In this document: positions 15,606 through 24,561 of the stretch, in pieces | Layout of the letters: every line of letters begins with the position of its first letter | Position numbering within the stretch: the first letter of the stretch is position 1 | Made by a program: the position numbers and the translations under genes | Notes under the pieces: generated by a model | Database searches by the model: none | The model's input: the letters and a program-made list of their open reading frames with translations, nothing else | What the model was told of the DNA's origin: nothing | NCBI GenBank assembly: GCA_026390285.1 | Contig: JAPLGH010000074.1 | Span: 1-36,830 of the forward strand | Length of the DNA: 36,830 bases | Direction of reading: 5' to 3' | Source of the DNA: Caldisericota bacterium | GTDB taxonomy: Bacteria; Caldisericota; Caldisericia; Cryosericales; Cryosericaceae

Positions 15606-16407
15606 TTACTTCCCCTGCCCCAGCACGAGGCTGAAGGCGTCTGGCGAAAGCGTGAATGCCAGCATGGATTGCACCTCGCCTGCCGGGACGTGGACTTCGC
15701 GCGGACCCGCGGCATACGGCCCGACCTGATAGGGATCGAATGACACGATGAGGCCAGCCGGTTCCAGTGACACGTTCTTGAAGTTGTCGGCCACAGGCGC
15801 AGTTCCGTCGTCTACGAAGCTCTTCAGTGCTTCATAGTCTGCTCCGTACTGGCGCTTCAGGTCTGTGGCGCAGTACTGTGACAGCCACTGCAGGCCTTGC
15901 TTGCCGTCAACAAACAGACCCTCAGTATCGACACTATTCCCGTCGCCCAGCCTCGCATTGAGGACACGCGTGTACGACATGCCATGCGCCGCACCGGCGG
16001 AGTATGTCTCGAATCGGATCCGCACACTGACAAGCTCGGTCGTCAGGTAGGGGATTTCGTACGCGGCGCTCAGGAAGCTGAGCAGCGTCGGAAGGGTTCT
16101 TTGCGGCCCATGCCGTGTCGTCGGCAGCGTTCTGTTTCAGTCCGGCGATATCCGGTAACACCATGTCCATGATGGCCTTGTTGACCTTCTCGAGGACAGC
16201 CGGGGACGCAGTGCTCCGCAACTGTGGATAGCTTGCCGTGATAGAGTACCGCAGCGTCGAGTCCTCCTCGCGGACGGTCTGAACAACGACAGACGGCAAC
16301 CCACCAGTGGGCGTGCTCACCACCTTCGGGCGGCATCCCGCACCCATCGTCACTGCCACCGCCATTCCTGCCGTCACCACGATTGTCGCTGCCCTTTTCA
16401 GTCTCAT
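15606..16407 (-). pseudogene. DUF3298-type lipoprotein gene broken by a frameshift
   Basis: Start ATG 16407 with AAGGAG six bases upstream. The signal peptide ends in a lipobox (TMGAGC), followed by a beta-rich DUF4163-like segment (LRYSITASYPQL). Frame A reads AAKNPSDAAQLPERR and leaves the homology; frame B takes up with FLSAAYEIPYLTTELVSVRI, YSAGAAHG and FDPYQVGPYAAGP, the DUF3298 hallmark. Removing one base near 16080-16090 (e.g. after GCTCAG) would fuse them into a ~266-residue protein. DUF3298/RsiV-like proteins are secreted or anchored; some bind lysozyme. The next + strand gene is divergent. Real decay or sequence error is not decided. Confidence 0.75.
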
Positions 16408-16595
16408 GGTTTCTCCTTTTGCTATTACCTTGCCGGACATCGCTGGTGTTCCAGCACAGTATGATGTGTCTTCGGGCGGAGGCAACCGCAATTGGCAGCG
16501 CCCCATCATGTCCGCTTCCGAGATGGCGCCGAGCGCATCACGACATTCGGCATATACTATCCAAGTGCGCCCCAAGAGAGAGCGTGGAGGAAGAT

Positions 16596-17333
16596 GTGCC
16601 CTTTGCCCTGACTGCTGTCCTGTTTGGTCTCATCGTCCTGGTAACTCATTTCATCCAGGGGATCACCGGCTTCGGCTGTGCCGTGCTGGCTATGCCGTTT
16701 TGCATCCTTCTGACCGGCATCGACACGGCTCGCCCCGTCCTCACCGTTCTGGCCCTTGTGCTGGACGCCTACCTCCTCGTGGTCTCCTGGAAGCACATCG
16801 ACTGGCGGCAGTACCTGCGCATCCTTGCATTTGTCCTTCCAGGACTTCCCGTCGGCATAGTCGCCTACAATGTCCTGCCACGCACGACGCTAATGCACAT
16901 CCTTGCCGCCTTCATAGTCGTGGTCGGCATCCAGGGGCTGGTCACACAGTTCCAGCCGGGCAGAGGAACGCCGCGACCATGGCCTGCCTGGCTTCTCAAC
17001 ACCCTGCTGTTCATCGGAGGTGCCATGCAGGGGGCGTTCACTTCGGGTGGTCCGCCTATCATTATCTACGCGACCCAGAAGCTGAAGGACAAAGCTTCGT
17101 TCCGCGCAACACTGGTCGCCATCTGGACGACACTCAACGTGTTCATCATCGCAGACATTGTCGTACGCCACAAGCTGGCGGGCATGCCAGGGAAGCTTGT
17201 CCTGACGTCTCTACCATTCCTTGCGCTCGGCGCCCTGCTTGGAGACATCGCGCATCATCGTATCAGCGGTGAACGGTTCACTCAGCTCATCTACGCAGTA
17301 CTGCTCATCTCGGCAGTTTTCATGATACTGTAG
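16596..17333 (+). CDS. TauE/SafE-family membrane permease
   Basis: 245 aa from the GTG at 16596 (GGAGG, five-base spacer); the longer ORF start at 16383 overlaps the lipoprotein gene start and has no hydrophobic or homologous content. About eight helices in two halves, with the family signature FIQGITGFGCAVLAMP in the first and GGAMQGAFTSGGPPIIIY in the second. TauE/SafE permeases export or import sulfur-containing or organic anions such as sulfite, sulfoacetate or taurine products; the substrate is unknown here. TATACT at 16553-16558 is a possible -10. MutM follows after 25 bp, so the two may be co-transcribed. Confidence 0.85.
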   Translation: MPFALTAVLFGLIVLVTHFIQGITGFGCAVLAMPFCILLTGIDTARPVLTVLALVLDAYLLVVSWKHIDWRQYLRILAFVLPGLPVGIVAYNVLPRTTLMHILAAFIVVVGIQGLVTQFQPGRGTPRPWPAWLLNTLLFIGGAMQGAFTSGGPPIIIYATQKLKDKASFRATLVAIWTTLNVFIIADIVVRHKLAGMPGKLVLTSLPFLALGALLGDIAHHRISGERFTQLIYAVLLISAVFMIL

Positions 17334-17358
17334 GAAAGGCTGACGGAAGGAGGCCAGC

Positions 17359-18174
17359 ATGCCCGAACTGCCGGAAGTGACCAGCCTTGCACGGCAGATG
17401 GACAGAGAGCTCCGTGGCAGGCGCATAACGGACGTCGACGTCGTCCAGCCCCGTTGCCTGAACGTGCCGCCAGAGGAGTTCAGACAACTGCTCGTCCGTA
17501 CACAGGTGACCCGCGTGACATCCAGGGGTAAATGGATCTTCGTCGACCTCGAGCCACGGACGACGTTCCTGCTCAACCTCGGCATGGGAGGAGAAGTTCT
17601 CTTCCACCGCAGGGATGAGCCCTTGCCCAGGAACCGTCAGTCGACCATTCTTTTCGAAGATGGCACTGCCTTCAGTCAGCACTTCTGGTGGTTCGGCTAC
17701 GTCCACGCAGTCAAGACCACCGAGCTGGCCTCTCACGCCATGACCTCATCCTTGGGGCTCGACCCGTTGGATGACGGCGAGTTCACGCTGGACGCCTTCG
17801 AAGAGCTGCTGGAAGAGAAGAAACGGAGCACAATCAAGACGGTTCTGCTGGACCAGAAGAACATCGCGGGCATCGGCAACGTCTACATCCAGGACATCCT
17901 GTTCACGGCCGGCGTGCATCCCCTGCGCAAGACCTCCGACGTCACCGTGTCCGAGCGTAGCCTGCTCTACGACGCCATCCGTTCGCAGCTGCGGAACGCA
18001 CTCGAACTGGGCGGCTTGGCGTACGAGAAGGACTTGTACAACAAGCCAGGCCGGTTCAAGGACTTCCTGGTCGGCTACCGTGAAGGCAAGCCGTGCCCCG
18101 TTTGCGGGACTATCGTCCAGAAAATCAGGACGGGCAGCACGGTATCGTTCATCTGCCCACACTGCCAGACGTAG
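17359..18174 (+). CDS. mutM: Formamidopyrimidine-DNA glycosylase
   Basis: 271 aa, the usual MutM length. It begins MPELPEV, so the catalytic N-terminal Pro2 and Glu3 are present. SRGKWIFVDL contains the conserved beta-turn Lys, DQKNIAGIGNVYIQDILF is the helix-two-turn-helix, and the C-terminal zinc finger CPVCG...CPHC is complete. The enzyme removes 8-oxoguanine and formamidopyrimidines from DNA and nicks the strand by beta,delta-elimination. The ATG has GGAGG five bases upstream. The gene ends 19 bp from the convergent ABC ATPase gene with no obvious terminator. Confidence 0.95.
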   Translation: MPELPEVTSLARQMDRELRGRRITDVDVVQPRCLNVPPEEFRQLLVRTQVTRVTSRGKWIFVDLEPRTTFLLNLGMGGEVLFHRRDEPLPRNRQSTILFEDGTAFSQHFWWFGYVHAVKTTELASHAMTSSLGLDPLDDGEFTLDAFEELLEEKKRSTIKTVLLDQKNIAGIGNVYIQDILFTAGVHPLRKTSDVTVSERSLLYDAIRSQLRNALELGGLAYEKDLYNKPGRFKDFLVGYREGKPCPVCGTIVQKIRTGSTVSFICPHCQT

Positions 18175-18193
18175 CATGCCGCCCGGCCTGTGG

Positions 18194-18874
18194 CTAGTTC
18201 ATCTCGTCAGCCACGACCTGACCGTCGAAGATACGAATCACTCGCTCTGCCTGCGCCCCGATGGCATCGTCGTGGGTCACGTACACGATCGTCTTGCCCG
18301 TACCATGGAGCTCTTTCAGGATGTCGAGGACCTCCCGGGCACCCACGGAATTCAGGTTTCCCGTCGGCTCGTCGGCGAGAATCACCGAGGGATTCATCAT
18401 CATGGCCCGTGCGATGGCGACTCGCTGCTGTTCTCCGCCGGACATTTCTACCGGACGGTTGTGCATGCGTTCTTTGAGTCCGACACGGTCCAGCAGGTCC
18501 AGCGCCTTGCTTCTACCGTCTTTGACCGACCTTGTCGCATACGAACACGGGAGGAGGACGTTCTCGAGAGCACTCATCTGCGGCAACAGGTTGTATGCCT
18601 GGAAAACGAAGCCCATGTCGCGGTTGCGTATGGCAGCAAGATCGTTGGGACGCAGGCTCGATACGTCCCGGCCCTTGAACACGTAACGACCACTGGTGGG
18701 GCTGTCCAGACAACCGAGAATATGCATCAGTGTCGACTTGCCTGAGCCAGAAGGCCCCATAATGGCTACAAACTCCTGCTCCCTGATTTCAAGCGACACG
18801 CCGGCAAGGGCATCAATCGTCACCCCGCCAATCCTGTAGGTCTTTCGGACGCTGTCAAGCTGGATAAGGTCCAT
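18194..18874 (-). CDS. MacB/LolD-type ABC transporter ATPase, second copy (no own permease)
   Basis: 226 aa from the ATG at 18874, which aligns with the start of its paralogue (MDLIQL versus MNLIEF); the longer ORF is rejected. Walker [11 protein letters not shown]-loop [10 protein letters not shown], signature [14 protein letters not shown], Walker [12 protein letters not shown] and H-loop VTHD are all intact. It is closely similar along its whole length to the ATPase at 21767-22453, yet no permease lies beside it. It could serve the same permease (homodimer or heterodimer) or be a duplicated spare. It lies 346 bp after the secreted protein and may use its own promoter (see 19010-19038). Confidence 0.9.
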   Translation of the reverse strand: MDLIQLDSVRKTYRIGGVTIDALAGVSLEIREQEFVAIMGPSGSGKSTLMHILGCLDSPTSGRYVFKGRDVSSLRPNDLAAIRNRDMGFVFQAYNLLPQMSALENVLLPCSYATRSVKDGRSKALDLLDRVGLKERMHNRPVEMSGGEQQRVAIARAMMMNPSVILADEPTGNLNSVGAREVLDILKELHGTGKTIVYVTHDDAIGAQAERVIRIFDGQVVADEMN

Positions 18875-19009
18875 AGACACCCCCATCGCATTCTCACGAA
18901 CGGGACCGTCTTGAGTCCTTTCTTCGTCGCTGAAGATCGGGTTGCACTTCCCTCTGCACTGCTGTTGTTCGCCACCCACGTTGCCGTATGATACGACCGC
19001 ACTGACGCC

Positions 19010-19038
19010 ATTGTATCGGCAATGCCGAGCCACGCAAA
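19010..19038 (-). promoter_or_regulatory. Candidate promoter of the second ATPase gene
   Basis: On the minus strand TTTGCG (19033-19038), a 17-bp spacer and TACAAT (19010-19015), about 135 bp before the start codon. The rest of the 346-bp gap (18875-19220) contains only a small hairpin (GCCGAG/CTCGGC at 19144-19161) and no gene I can support. Confidence 0.35.
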
Positions 19039-19220
19039 CTTGCATGCATCTCCGGCCCTGATCGGAGAGGCTATTCCGAGCGCATATGACAAGGGGCCGC
19101 GCCCGGTCATGCAGCACATTGCGCTGGACCATTCACAGCCCCTGCCGAGCATTCACTCGGCCTGCCACCAGGAGGGAATCGAGAAGCAGCTGCCCGCCAC
19201 CGCTCGCCCAGTACAGCGTG

Positions 19221-20513
19221 TCAGGTCGTCGCCGGAGCAGGAATATCGACCGGTACCGTGGTCGTGTTGCCGGCTTTGTCGATTGCAACGATTGTCCCCT
19301 TGATGCCGGTCCTGTTGACCATCATGAGACCAGTATCACCCACTGCAAGGCGCGTGTGCAATGAATCAACACCATCCTTCACGAAGTACGCCTCGTCCAG
19401 GTTGTCCTCCGTAATTGAGATATTCAGCGTGAGCAGTCGGGCCGAGAACGCAGATTGCTGCACAGTCCAGGTGATGACTGGCGCGATCGCGTCGACAGGC
19501 TCATCCCCCGGCTGTGTCCCGGAACCAGACCCTGCCGTCTGCGGAGGGACCGATACAAGTGCGGTCTCCTTGCTTGAATAGACCTTCACGTACTCGGTGT
19601 CGGAAAGAGTGGATACGCTTTGGGCCGTTTTGAAGATGAGGTAAATATACAGCTCTGTACTAGCCGGGATATTGTGGGGCAGGTTCAGGACGAGTTGGCG
19701 CAGGTCGGTCCCTGCCTCGCTGGTGTCATAGACAGTGCTGGACAGAATGGTCGTGGTGAACGGAATGGTACTTACAAGCGGATAAGATGAATACAGCGGC
19801 TGGAGCTTGACAGTTCCGGCCGTCGCCCACAGTGTCGAAAGCCCCTCTGACAACCGAATGGTCATGGTGTCCTCTTGGTCCGGATACACCGGCGCCCCTA
19901 GAAGGTCGAAACCGATCGGATCGTGCCCCGTCAACGCGCCATTGCGACCAGTCTTGATGCGGATCCTGACTCCGGTCATCTGAAAATGCTCGACAACCTG
20001 CTCCAAGCTGAGCGGAGTCAGCTGTGTCAGCGTCGTGACCGAATAGTAGCTCGATATCAGTGTCATTCCGCTCACCGGGTGTTCGAGCGTTATCTGGTAA
20101 TGGCCGGCAGTCCGCGGATTCTGGATCAGTGCCCCGGCCATGATGACCACAACGTGCTCTGTACCAGCCACAAGGTCAACCGGGGCACTTACCTTCAACT
20201 TGTTGCCGGACCACTCAGCACCAGACGTCGGAGATGCCCCGTCGAACAGGATGTCCGACGAAGAAGGATTGCCGTCCTTCGCGCGGGCCACTTCTGTGTC
20301 AAACGTCAGGGTGAGCAAATCCCCTTTGTGAATCGTCGTTGCAGCAGAAAACGTCAGGGTGTACTGGGGTACATCACCTGGATAGTCGTTGGTAACCGCC
20401 ACGTTGAGATATTGACTTGCGGCCTGCACCATCGGTGCCCTGATGACAGCCGTCGCCATGCCAGCCATGGCCAGTGCCACAATGAGAGCAATGGCTGTTG
20501 TCTCTCTTTTCAT
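19221..20513 (-). CDS. Secreted beta-rich protein in the ABC operon
   Basis: 430 aa from the ATG at 20513, which has AGGAGG seven bases upstream; the ribosome binding site overlaps the stop of the permease gene, implying coupling. A Sec signal peptide (ALIVALAMAGMATAVI, cleavage probably after VQA) is followed by beta-strand-rich modules that look Ig-like. The first has QYTLTFSAATTIHKGDLLTLTF, a pattern seen in surface proteins with calcium-dependent or transport-like sheets. A Gly/Ser/Pro linker near residue 340 leads to a final Big-like domain with TEDNLDEAYFVKDG and AIDKAGNTTTVPV. No sortase motif or C-terminal anchor. Function unknown. It may be a substrate or partner of the ABC exporter (inference). 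Confidence 0.7.
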   Translation of the reverse strand: MKRETTAIALIVALAMAGMATAVIRAPMVQAASQYLNVAVTNDYPGDVPQYTLTFSAATTIHKGDLLTLTFDTEVARAKDGNPSSSDILFDGASPTSGAEWSGNKLKVSAPVDLVAGTEHVVVIMAGALIQNPRTAGHYQITLEHPVSGMTLISSYYSVTTLTQLTPLSLEQVVEHFQMTGVRIRIKTGRNGALTGHDPIGFDLLGAPVYPDQEDTMTIRLSEGLSTLWATAGTVKLQPLYSSYPLVSTIPFTTTILSSTVYDTSEAGTDLRQLVLNLPHNIPASTELYIYLIFKTAQSVSTLSDTEYVKVYSSKETALVSVPPQTAGSGSGTQPGDEPVDAIAPVITWTVQQSAFSARLLTLNISITEDNLDEAYFVKDGVDSLHTRLAVGDTGLMMVNRTGIKGTIVAIDKAGNTTTVPVDIPAPATT

Positions 20514-20523
20514 AGACTGCCTC

Positions 20524-21765
20524 CTATTCATACCGCAATGCCTCGACGGGCTTCAGCCGGGCAGCTGTGCGGGCAGGGTAGACTCCGAAGAAGACCCCCA
20601 CAGCAATGGAGAAACCGACAGCAAGAAGGATTGAGGAACCAGTTATCACGGTCGTCGTAAATCGGGAAACGACAAAGTCCGAACCAAGAACACTGACGAC
20701 AATCCCCAATACGCCTCCTGAGACGCTCAACAGCGAGGATTCAATGAGAAACTGGACGAGAATGTCGCGTTCACGGGCACCAAGTGCCTTTCGGATGCCT
20801 ATCTCACGGGTCCGTTCCGTTACGGAAACGAGCATGATATTCATGATACCGATACCGCCGACCAGGAGAGAAAGGCCTCCGATAGCCGCAAGTAACGCTG
20901 TCAGGATCGTCATGGCCGACGTCACCAGTGCCGTCATGGCTGCAACATCTTGAATGGTGAAGTCCACTTTCTTGTGTTTGAGTGTCAGGATATCGGTGAT
21001 CTCTGCTATGACTACCTTCGTCTGAGTAGGATCGACGCACTCGATCGTTGTCCGTTGAACACGATTGTGCGCAATACCGAATGACTTCTCTCCAACTGAG
21101 AACGGCAGGACGATTGCTGTATCGACAGAGCTTCCAACCGTCTCACCTTTTGACGCAGCAACGCCAACGACCTTGTAGCTCGCGCCATTGATGCGGATCA
21201 GCTGTCCCACTGCGGATTCATTGGGGAACAGGGTTGTCTGCACAGTGTTGCCAATAACAACATTGCGTGTCCTGTTGCTGACATCGCCATCAGAGATCAT
21301 CCGACCATCGGCGATCGTAACATTCTCAACTTGAAAGTACGTCGGTGTCGCGAAGATTCCGGTGCCCGACATGGTCGTATTCCCATTCTTGATCGTAATG
21401 TTGGTCTGATTCGTCGGCGATACGACAACGGAATAGGTTACTCTTGCCTCGATATACGTCAGGTCTTGCGTCGTGATTTCAGCGCCGGATGATACTCCTG
21501 CCCTGCTGGCAGCAAATCCGCCGGCACCACCTTCTGGATTGCCGCCCATGAGGACATTCGACCTCGCGCCGGCTGTCAGGTATAGGTTGCCGGAGCCGGA
21601 ACTCTGCATTCTGCTTAGAATGCTCTGTTTTGTCCCATTGCCAACTGCCATGAGCATGACAACGGCGGCAATACCGATGATGATTCCCAGCATGGTGAGA
21701 AACGAGCGCATTTTCGCTGCCCATATTGCCCGCGTTGCATTCCGGAAACTATCCCTGAGATCCAT
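20524..21765 (-). CDS. MacB/FtsX-family ABC permease
   Basis: 413 aa, four transmembrane helices in the MacB_PCD-FtsX layout: helix 1 near 20-42 (MRSFLTMLGIIIGIAAVVML), a large extracytoplasmic domain of ~230 residues, then three helices near 285-310, 335-365 and 375-400. The motif TERTREIGIRKALGA before helix 3 is diagnostic of this family. These permeases do not span substrate channels but act as mechanotransmitters on adaptor proteins. The start is one base after the ATPase stop. Its C-terminus overlaps the ribosome binding site of the secreted-protein gene. Confidence 0.92.
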   Translation of the reverse strand: MDLRDSFRNATRAIWAAKMRSFLTMLGIIIGIAAVVMLMAVGNGTKQSILSRMQSSGSGNLYLTAGARSNVLMGGNPEGGAGGFAASRAGVSSGAEITTQDLTYIEARVTYSVVVSPTNQTNITIKNGNTTMSGTGIFATPTYFQVENVTIADGRMISDGDVSNRTRNVVIGNTVQTTLFPNESAVGQLIRINGASYKVVGVAASKGETVGSSVDTAIVLPFSVGEKSFGIAHNRVQRTTIECVDPTQTKVVIAEITDILTLKHKKVDFTIQDVAAMTALVTSAMTILTALLAAIGGLSLLVGGIGIMNIMLVSVTERTREIGIRKALGARERDILVQFLIESSLLSVSGGVLGIVVSVLGSDFVVSRFTTTVITGSSILLAVGFSIAVGVFFGVYPARTAARLKPVEALRYE

Positions 21766-21766
21766 T

Positions 21767-22453
21767 CTAGTTCCTCTCGTCGGCCACGACGCGGCCGTCC
21801 TGGATGCGAATCACACGTTCCGCCTGTGCCCCGATGGTATCATCGTGTGTGACGTAGACGATCGTTTTCCCGTCTGCGTGCAAGTCCTTCATGATGTCCA
21901 GGATTTCGCGGGCCCCCTTGGAGTTGAGGTTGCCGGTTGGCTCGTCCGCAAGAATAACCGGCGGATCCATCATCAGGGCCCGTGCAATGGCGACACGCTG
22001 CTGTTCTCCACCCGACATCTCAACAGGGCGATTGTACATGCGATCTTTGAGCCCGACACGCTCCATCAGTTCATGACCGCGAGCTCGTTCATCTCTTCCG
22101 CTCATCACATGCGTGGAGTAGGTGCATGGAAGGAGGACATTCTCCAGAGCGCTCAGGTGCGGCAGCAGGTTATAGGCCTGAAAGACGAATCCTATGTCCC
22201 GGTTCCGAATATGGGCAAGATCATTCGATCGAAGCTCGGAAACATTGTGGTCCTCGAGACGGTATGTACCCGACGTCGGAGTGTCCAGACACCCGAGAAT
22301 ATGCATCAGTGTCGATTTCCCAGAACCCGACGGCCCCATGATTGCAACAAATTCATGTTCGCCGATGTCAAAAGACACGCCGGCAAGAGCATCGATCGTA
22401 ACACTGCCGATCGTATAGGCCTTGCGGATATCACTGAACTCGATCAGGTTCAT
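21767..22453 (-). CDS. MacB/LolD-type ABC transporter ATPase
   Basis: 228 aa with intact Walker A (GPSGSGKST), Q-loop ([10 protein letters not shown]), signature ([14 protein letters not shown]), Walker B ([11 protein letters not shown]) and H-loop (VTHDD). Its stop is one base before the permease start and its own start is three bases after the adaptor stop, so adaptor, ATPase and permease form one transcription unit. Together they make a tripartite MacAB- or YknXYZ-type exporter. Compare the paralogue at 18194-18874. Confidence 0.95.
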   Translation of the reverse strand: MNLIEFSDIRKAYTIGSVTIDALAGVSFDIGEHEFVAIMGPSGSGKSTLMHILGCLDTPTSGTYRLEDHNVSELRSNDLAHIRNRDIGFVFQAYNLLPHLSALENVLLPCTYSTHVMSGRDERARGHELMERVGLKDRMYNRPVEMSGGEQQRVAIARALMMDPPVILADEPTGNLNSKGAREILDIMKDLHADGKTIVYVTHDDTIGAQAERVIRIQDGRVVADERN

Positions 22454-22456
22454 GGA

Positions 22457-24424
22457 TTAGTTGCCACCTTGTCGACCCGTTCCGCCCGGGATTCTTACAC
22501 CAGGAATGCCGAATCCACCCGCTCCAGTTTGCGTGGTTGTCGTCGACGACGAGGTTGTAACCGTTGTGCTCGCCGTTCGCAGCACACGGTCTCCCTCTTT
22601 CACTCCAGACTTGATTTCGACGTACTCGTCGCCTTCAATACCCGTTTTGACCTCTGTTCTCGTCATTGTGGTCGTCCTGTCCGCTCCGACTGATACGAGC
22701 GTTACATACGTCTTACCGTTCTGTGTCAGGACCGCCTCAATGGGGACCGCGAGAACCCCTTTCGCGACTGACACGGTGATCGCTGCATCCACCGACATCC
22801 CGTCTACCAGGGTGGACGGATAGTCGGTCATCTGGATCTTGATTGGATACGCGCTCACACTATTGGAGGTTGTGCCAAGTGAATGCGATACATAGGAGAC
22901 CTTGCCGGCGAACGTCTTGCCGGCGTATTCGTCGATCGTCGCAGAGGCGTCCTGGCCAGTTTTCACATTGAGGATATCCACCTCGTCTACGTACGCCGAG
23001 ACGTACCAGCCACTGACGTCCGAGAGCGTTGCCACACTGGTTCCAACGGCAGCGTTGTCTCCGACTGCGACGGTCAGGGCGGTAATCGTCCCAGCCAGTG
23101 GAGCGGTGATGACATAGTTGTCTGCCAGCTCCTTCGTCGCATTGAGTGTGATAAGAGCTTGCTTCTTCGCTTCTTCGTTCGACTGAATCTGGAGTTCGGC
23201 CTTTCGTTGAGTCTCAGGGAACGCCGCCAGGTTCGTCTGTGCTGTTGCAACTGACGCCTTCGCCTGTTCTACGTTGGCTTCCAGCAGTTTCACGTTGTCT
23301 GCCTTGCCGGCAATGGTCTTCTGACCTGTCACCAAGTTCGCCTGTGCTGTTGCCAGTGCTCGCTCGGCCTTGGTCACCGCGAGCTGGGCGGCAGAGATAG
23401 AGTCGTTTTCTGCCAACGAGGTCGCGGTCGTCTGGTAGTTGGCTTCGGCATTGATGAGCGCCATCTGGGCACTCTCTACAGCCATGGCCTGTGCGTCGAT
23501 ATCGCTCTGCGATGCCTTGTTGTCCGTGCTGGCATTCTTCAGATTGTCCTCCGCCTGGTCCAGCGAGGTCTGAGCCTGGTCGACCTGGTTTTGCAGGAGA
23601 GTAAGTCTGTCATCGGACGTTGTGGGACTTTGCGCCGCTTCCTTGAGGCTCACTTGGGCTGAGAGGAGGCTGGACTTCGCCTGATTCACCTGATTCTGCA
23701 GCGTTGTAAGCTGCGCTTCGGTGACGTCCTGCGCCTTCAGGGTCACCAGCTTTGTCTGGGCCATGCTAAGGTTGAATTCCGCCTGTTTCACCGAGAAGTC
23801 CGCCTGCTCCAGCTGCAACTCCGAGGTGTCATTGTCCTGAAGCTTCTTCAGGCTCTTCTGAGCAGTCGCAAGGTTCTCCTGCGCATCGGTCACCTGGTTC
23901 TGCAAATTGGCGATTGTCTGCGTGTCGGCGTCCGTGTCCGTGCTGTTCTTCAGGCTGATCTGGGCTGACAGCAGCTGGGTCTGCGCCTGTGTGACAGCGT
24001 TTTCCAGCTGAGTCTTGGCTGCCGCCAGGTCTGTCGTTTGGGCGGTCTCAAGACTGATCATTGTGGTCCGGTACCGCGACTCGGCAGCGGCAAGGTCAGC
24101 CTGGTAGTCTGTCGAATCGATGCGAGCGATGACCTCTCCCGCGGCAACCTCGTCGCCCTCGTTCTTGGTGACAGCGGTGATAGTACCCGCAGCTTTGGCC
24201 GATAGTGTCACAGTACGCAAAGGATGGATCGTGCCCGAAACCGTCGTCGTCGTGGCGACGTCCCTTTTCGCCACGACATACATCGACGATGCTCCGGTCC
24301 CCCTGGCTGCCAATGCCGAGGCTGCTTTCTTGGCGTTCAGCACCTTCAGTCCTACCACGACGATCGCCGCAACAACAATCAGCGACACAACGGAGACAAT
24401 GACTCGTCGACTCTTTTTGCTCAT
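22457..24424 (-). CDS. MacA/HlyD-type periplasmic adaptor with greatly expanded coiled-coil hairpin
   Basis: 655 aa, much longer than the ~370-450 aa usual for MacA or YknX. The ATG at 24424 has GGAGG four bases upstream. An N-terminal membrane anchor (VIVSVVSLIVVAAIVVVGLKV) is followed by half of a lipoyl domain (AAGTITAVTKNEGDEVAAG). A ~330-residue coiled-coil region (about 105-435) comes next, containing four LQNQV.QA-like internal repeats. The second lipoyl half is APLAGTITALTVAVGD, followed by a beta-barrel (VDEVDILNVKTGQDASATI) and a Thr/Ser tail. This protein links the ABC permease to the outside. It has the response-regulator box at 24518-24541 upstream and so is a likely target of the adjacent two-component system. 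Confidence 0.88.
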   Translation of the reverse strand: MSKKSRRVIVSVVSLIVVAAIVVVGLKVLNAKKAASALAARGTGASSMYVVAKRDVATTTTVSGTIHPLRTVTLSAKAAGTITAVTKNEGDEVAAGEVIARIDSTDYQADLAAAESRYRTTMISLETAQTTDLAAAKTQLENAVTQAQTQLLSAQISLKNSTDTDADTQTIANLQNQVTDAQENLATAQKSLKKLQDNDTSELQLEQADFSVKQAEFNLSMAQTKLVTLKAQDVTEAQLTTLQNQVNQAKSSLLSAQVSLKEAAQSPTTSDDRLTLLQNQVDQAQTSLDQAEDNLKNASTDNKASQSDIDAQAMAVESAQMALINAEANYQTTATSLAENDSISAAQLAVTKAERALATAQANLVTGQKTIAGKADNVKLLEANVEQAKASVATAQTNLAAFPETQRKAELQIQSNEEAKKQALITLNATKELADNYVITAPLAGTITALTVAVGDNAAVGTSVATLSDVSGWYVSAYVDEVDILNVKTGQDASATIDEYAGKTFAGKVSYVSHSLGTTSNSVSAYPIKIQMTDYPSTLVDGMSVDAAITVSVAKGVLAVPIEAVLTQNGKTYVTLVSVGADRTTTMTRTEVKTGIEGDEYVEIKSGVKEGDRVLRTASTTVTTSSSTTTTQTGAGGFGIPGVRIPGGTGRQGGN

Positions 24425-24517
24425 GTTTCCTCCAGTGGGCGCCTGCGCCCACATCTATTGACCAACGCGCTCACTGCACACCGTGACCGCGGCTGGGTTC
24501 GTCCTGCACTGTAATAA

Positions 24518-24541
24518 CCAAGGTTTAAGGATAGATTAAGA
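24518..24541 (-). promoter_or_regulatory. OmpR/PhoB-like direct-repeat box upstream of the ABC operon
   Basis: On the minus strand TTAATC (24534-24539) and TTAAAC (24523-24528) recur at an 11-bp step within TCTTAATCTATCCTTAAACC; a third, weaker TTATTA step follows. The same TCTTAATC..T.CTTA pattern lies before the response regulator gene. Spacing and sequence fit the direct repeats bound by OmpR/PhoB-type regulators. It lies about 100-115 bp upstream of the adaptor start. Confidence 0.6.
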
Positions 24542-24561
24542 ACCACGTCCTGTGCCGGCGA

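Noticed and set aside
19140-19165. Hairpin GCCGAG/CTCGGC as a terminator of the secreted protein gene
   Set aside because: Only six pairs with no U tract and ~60 bp from the stop; support too weak for a terminator call.
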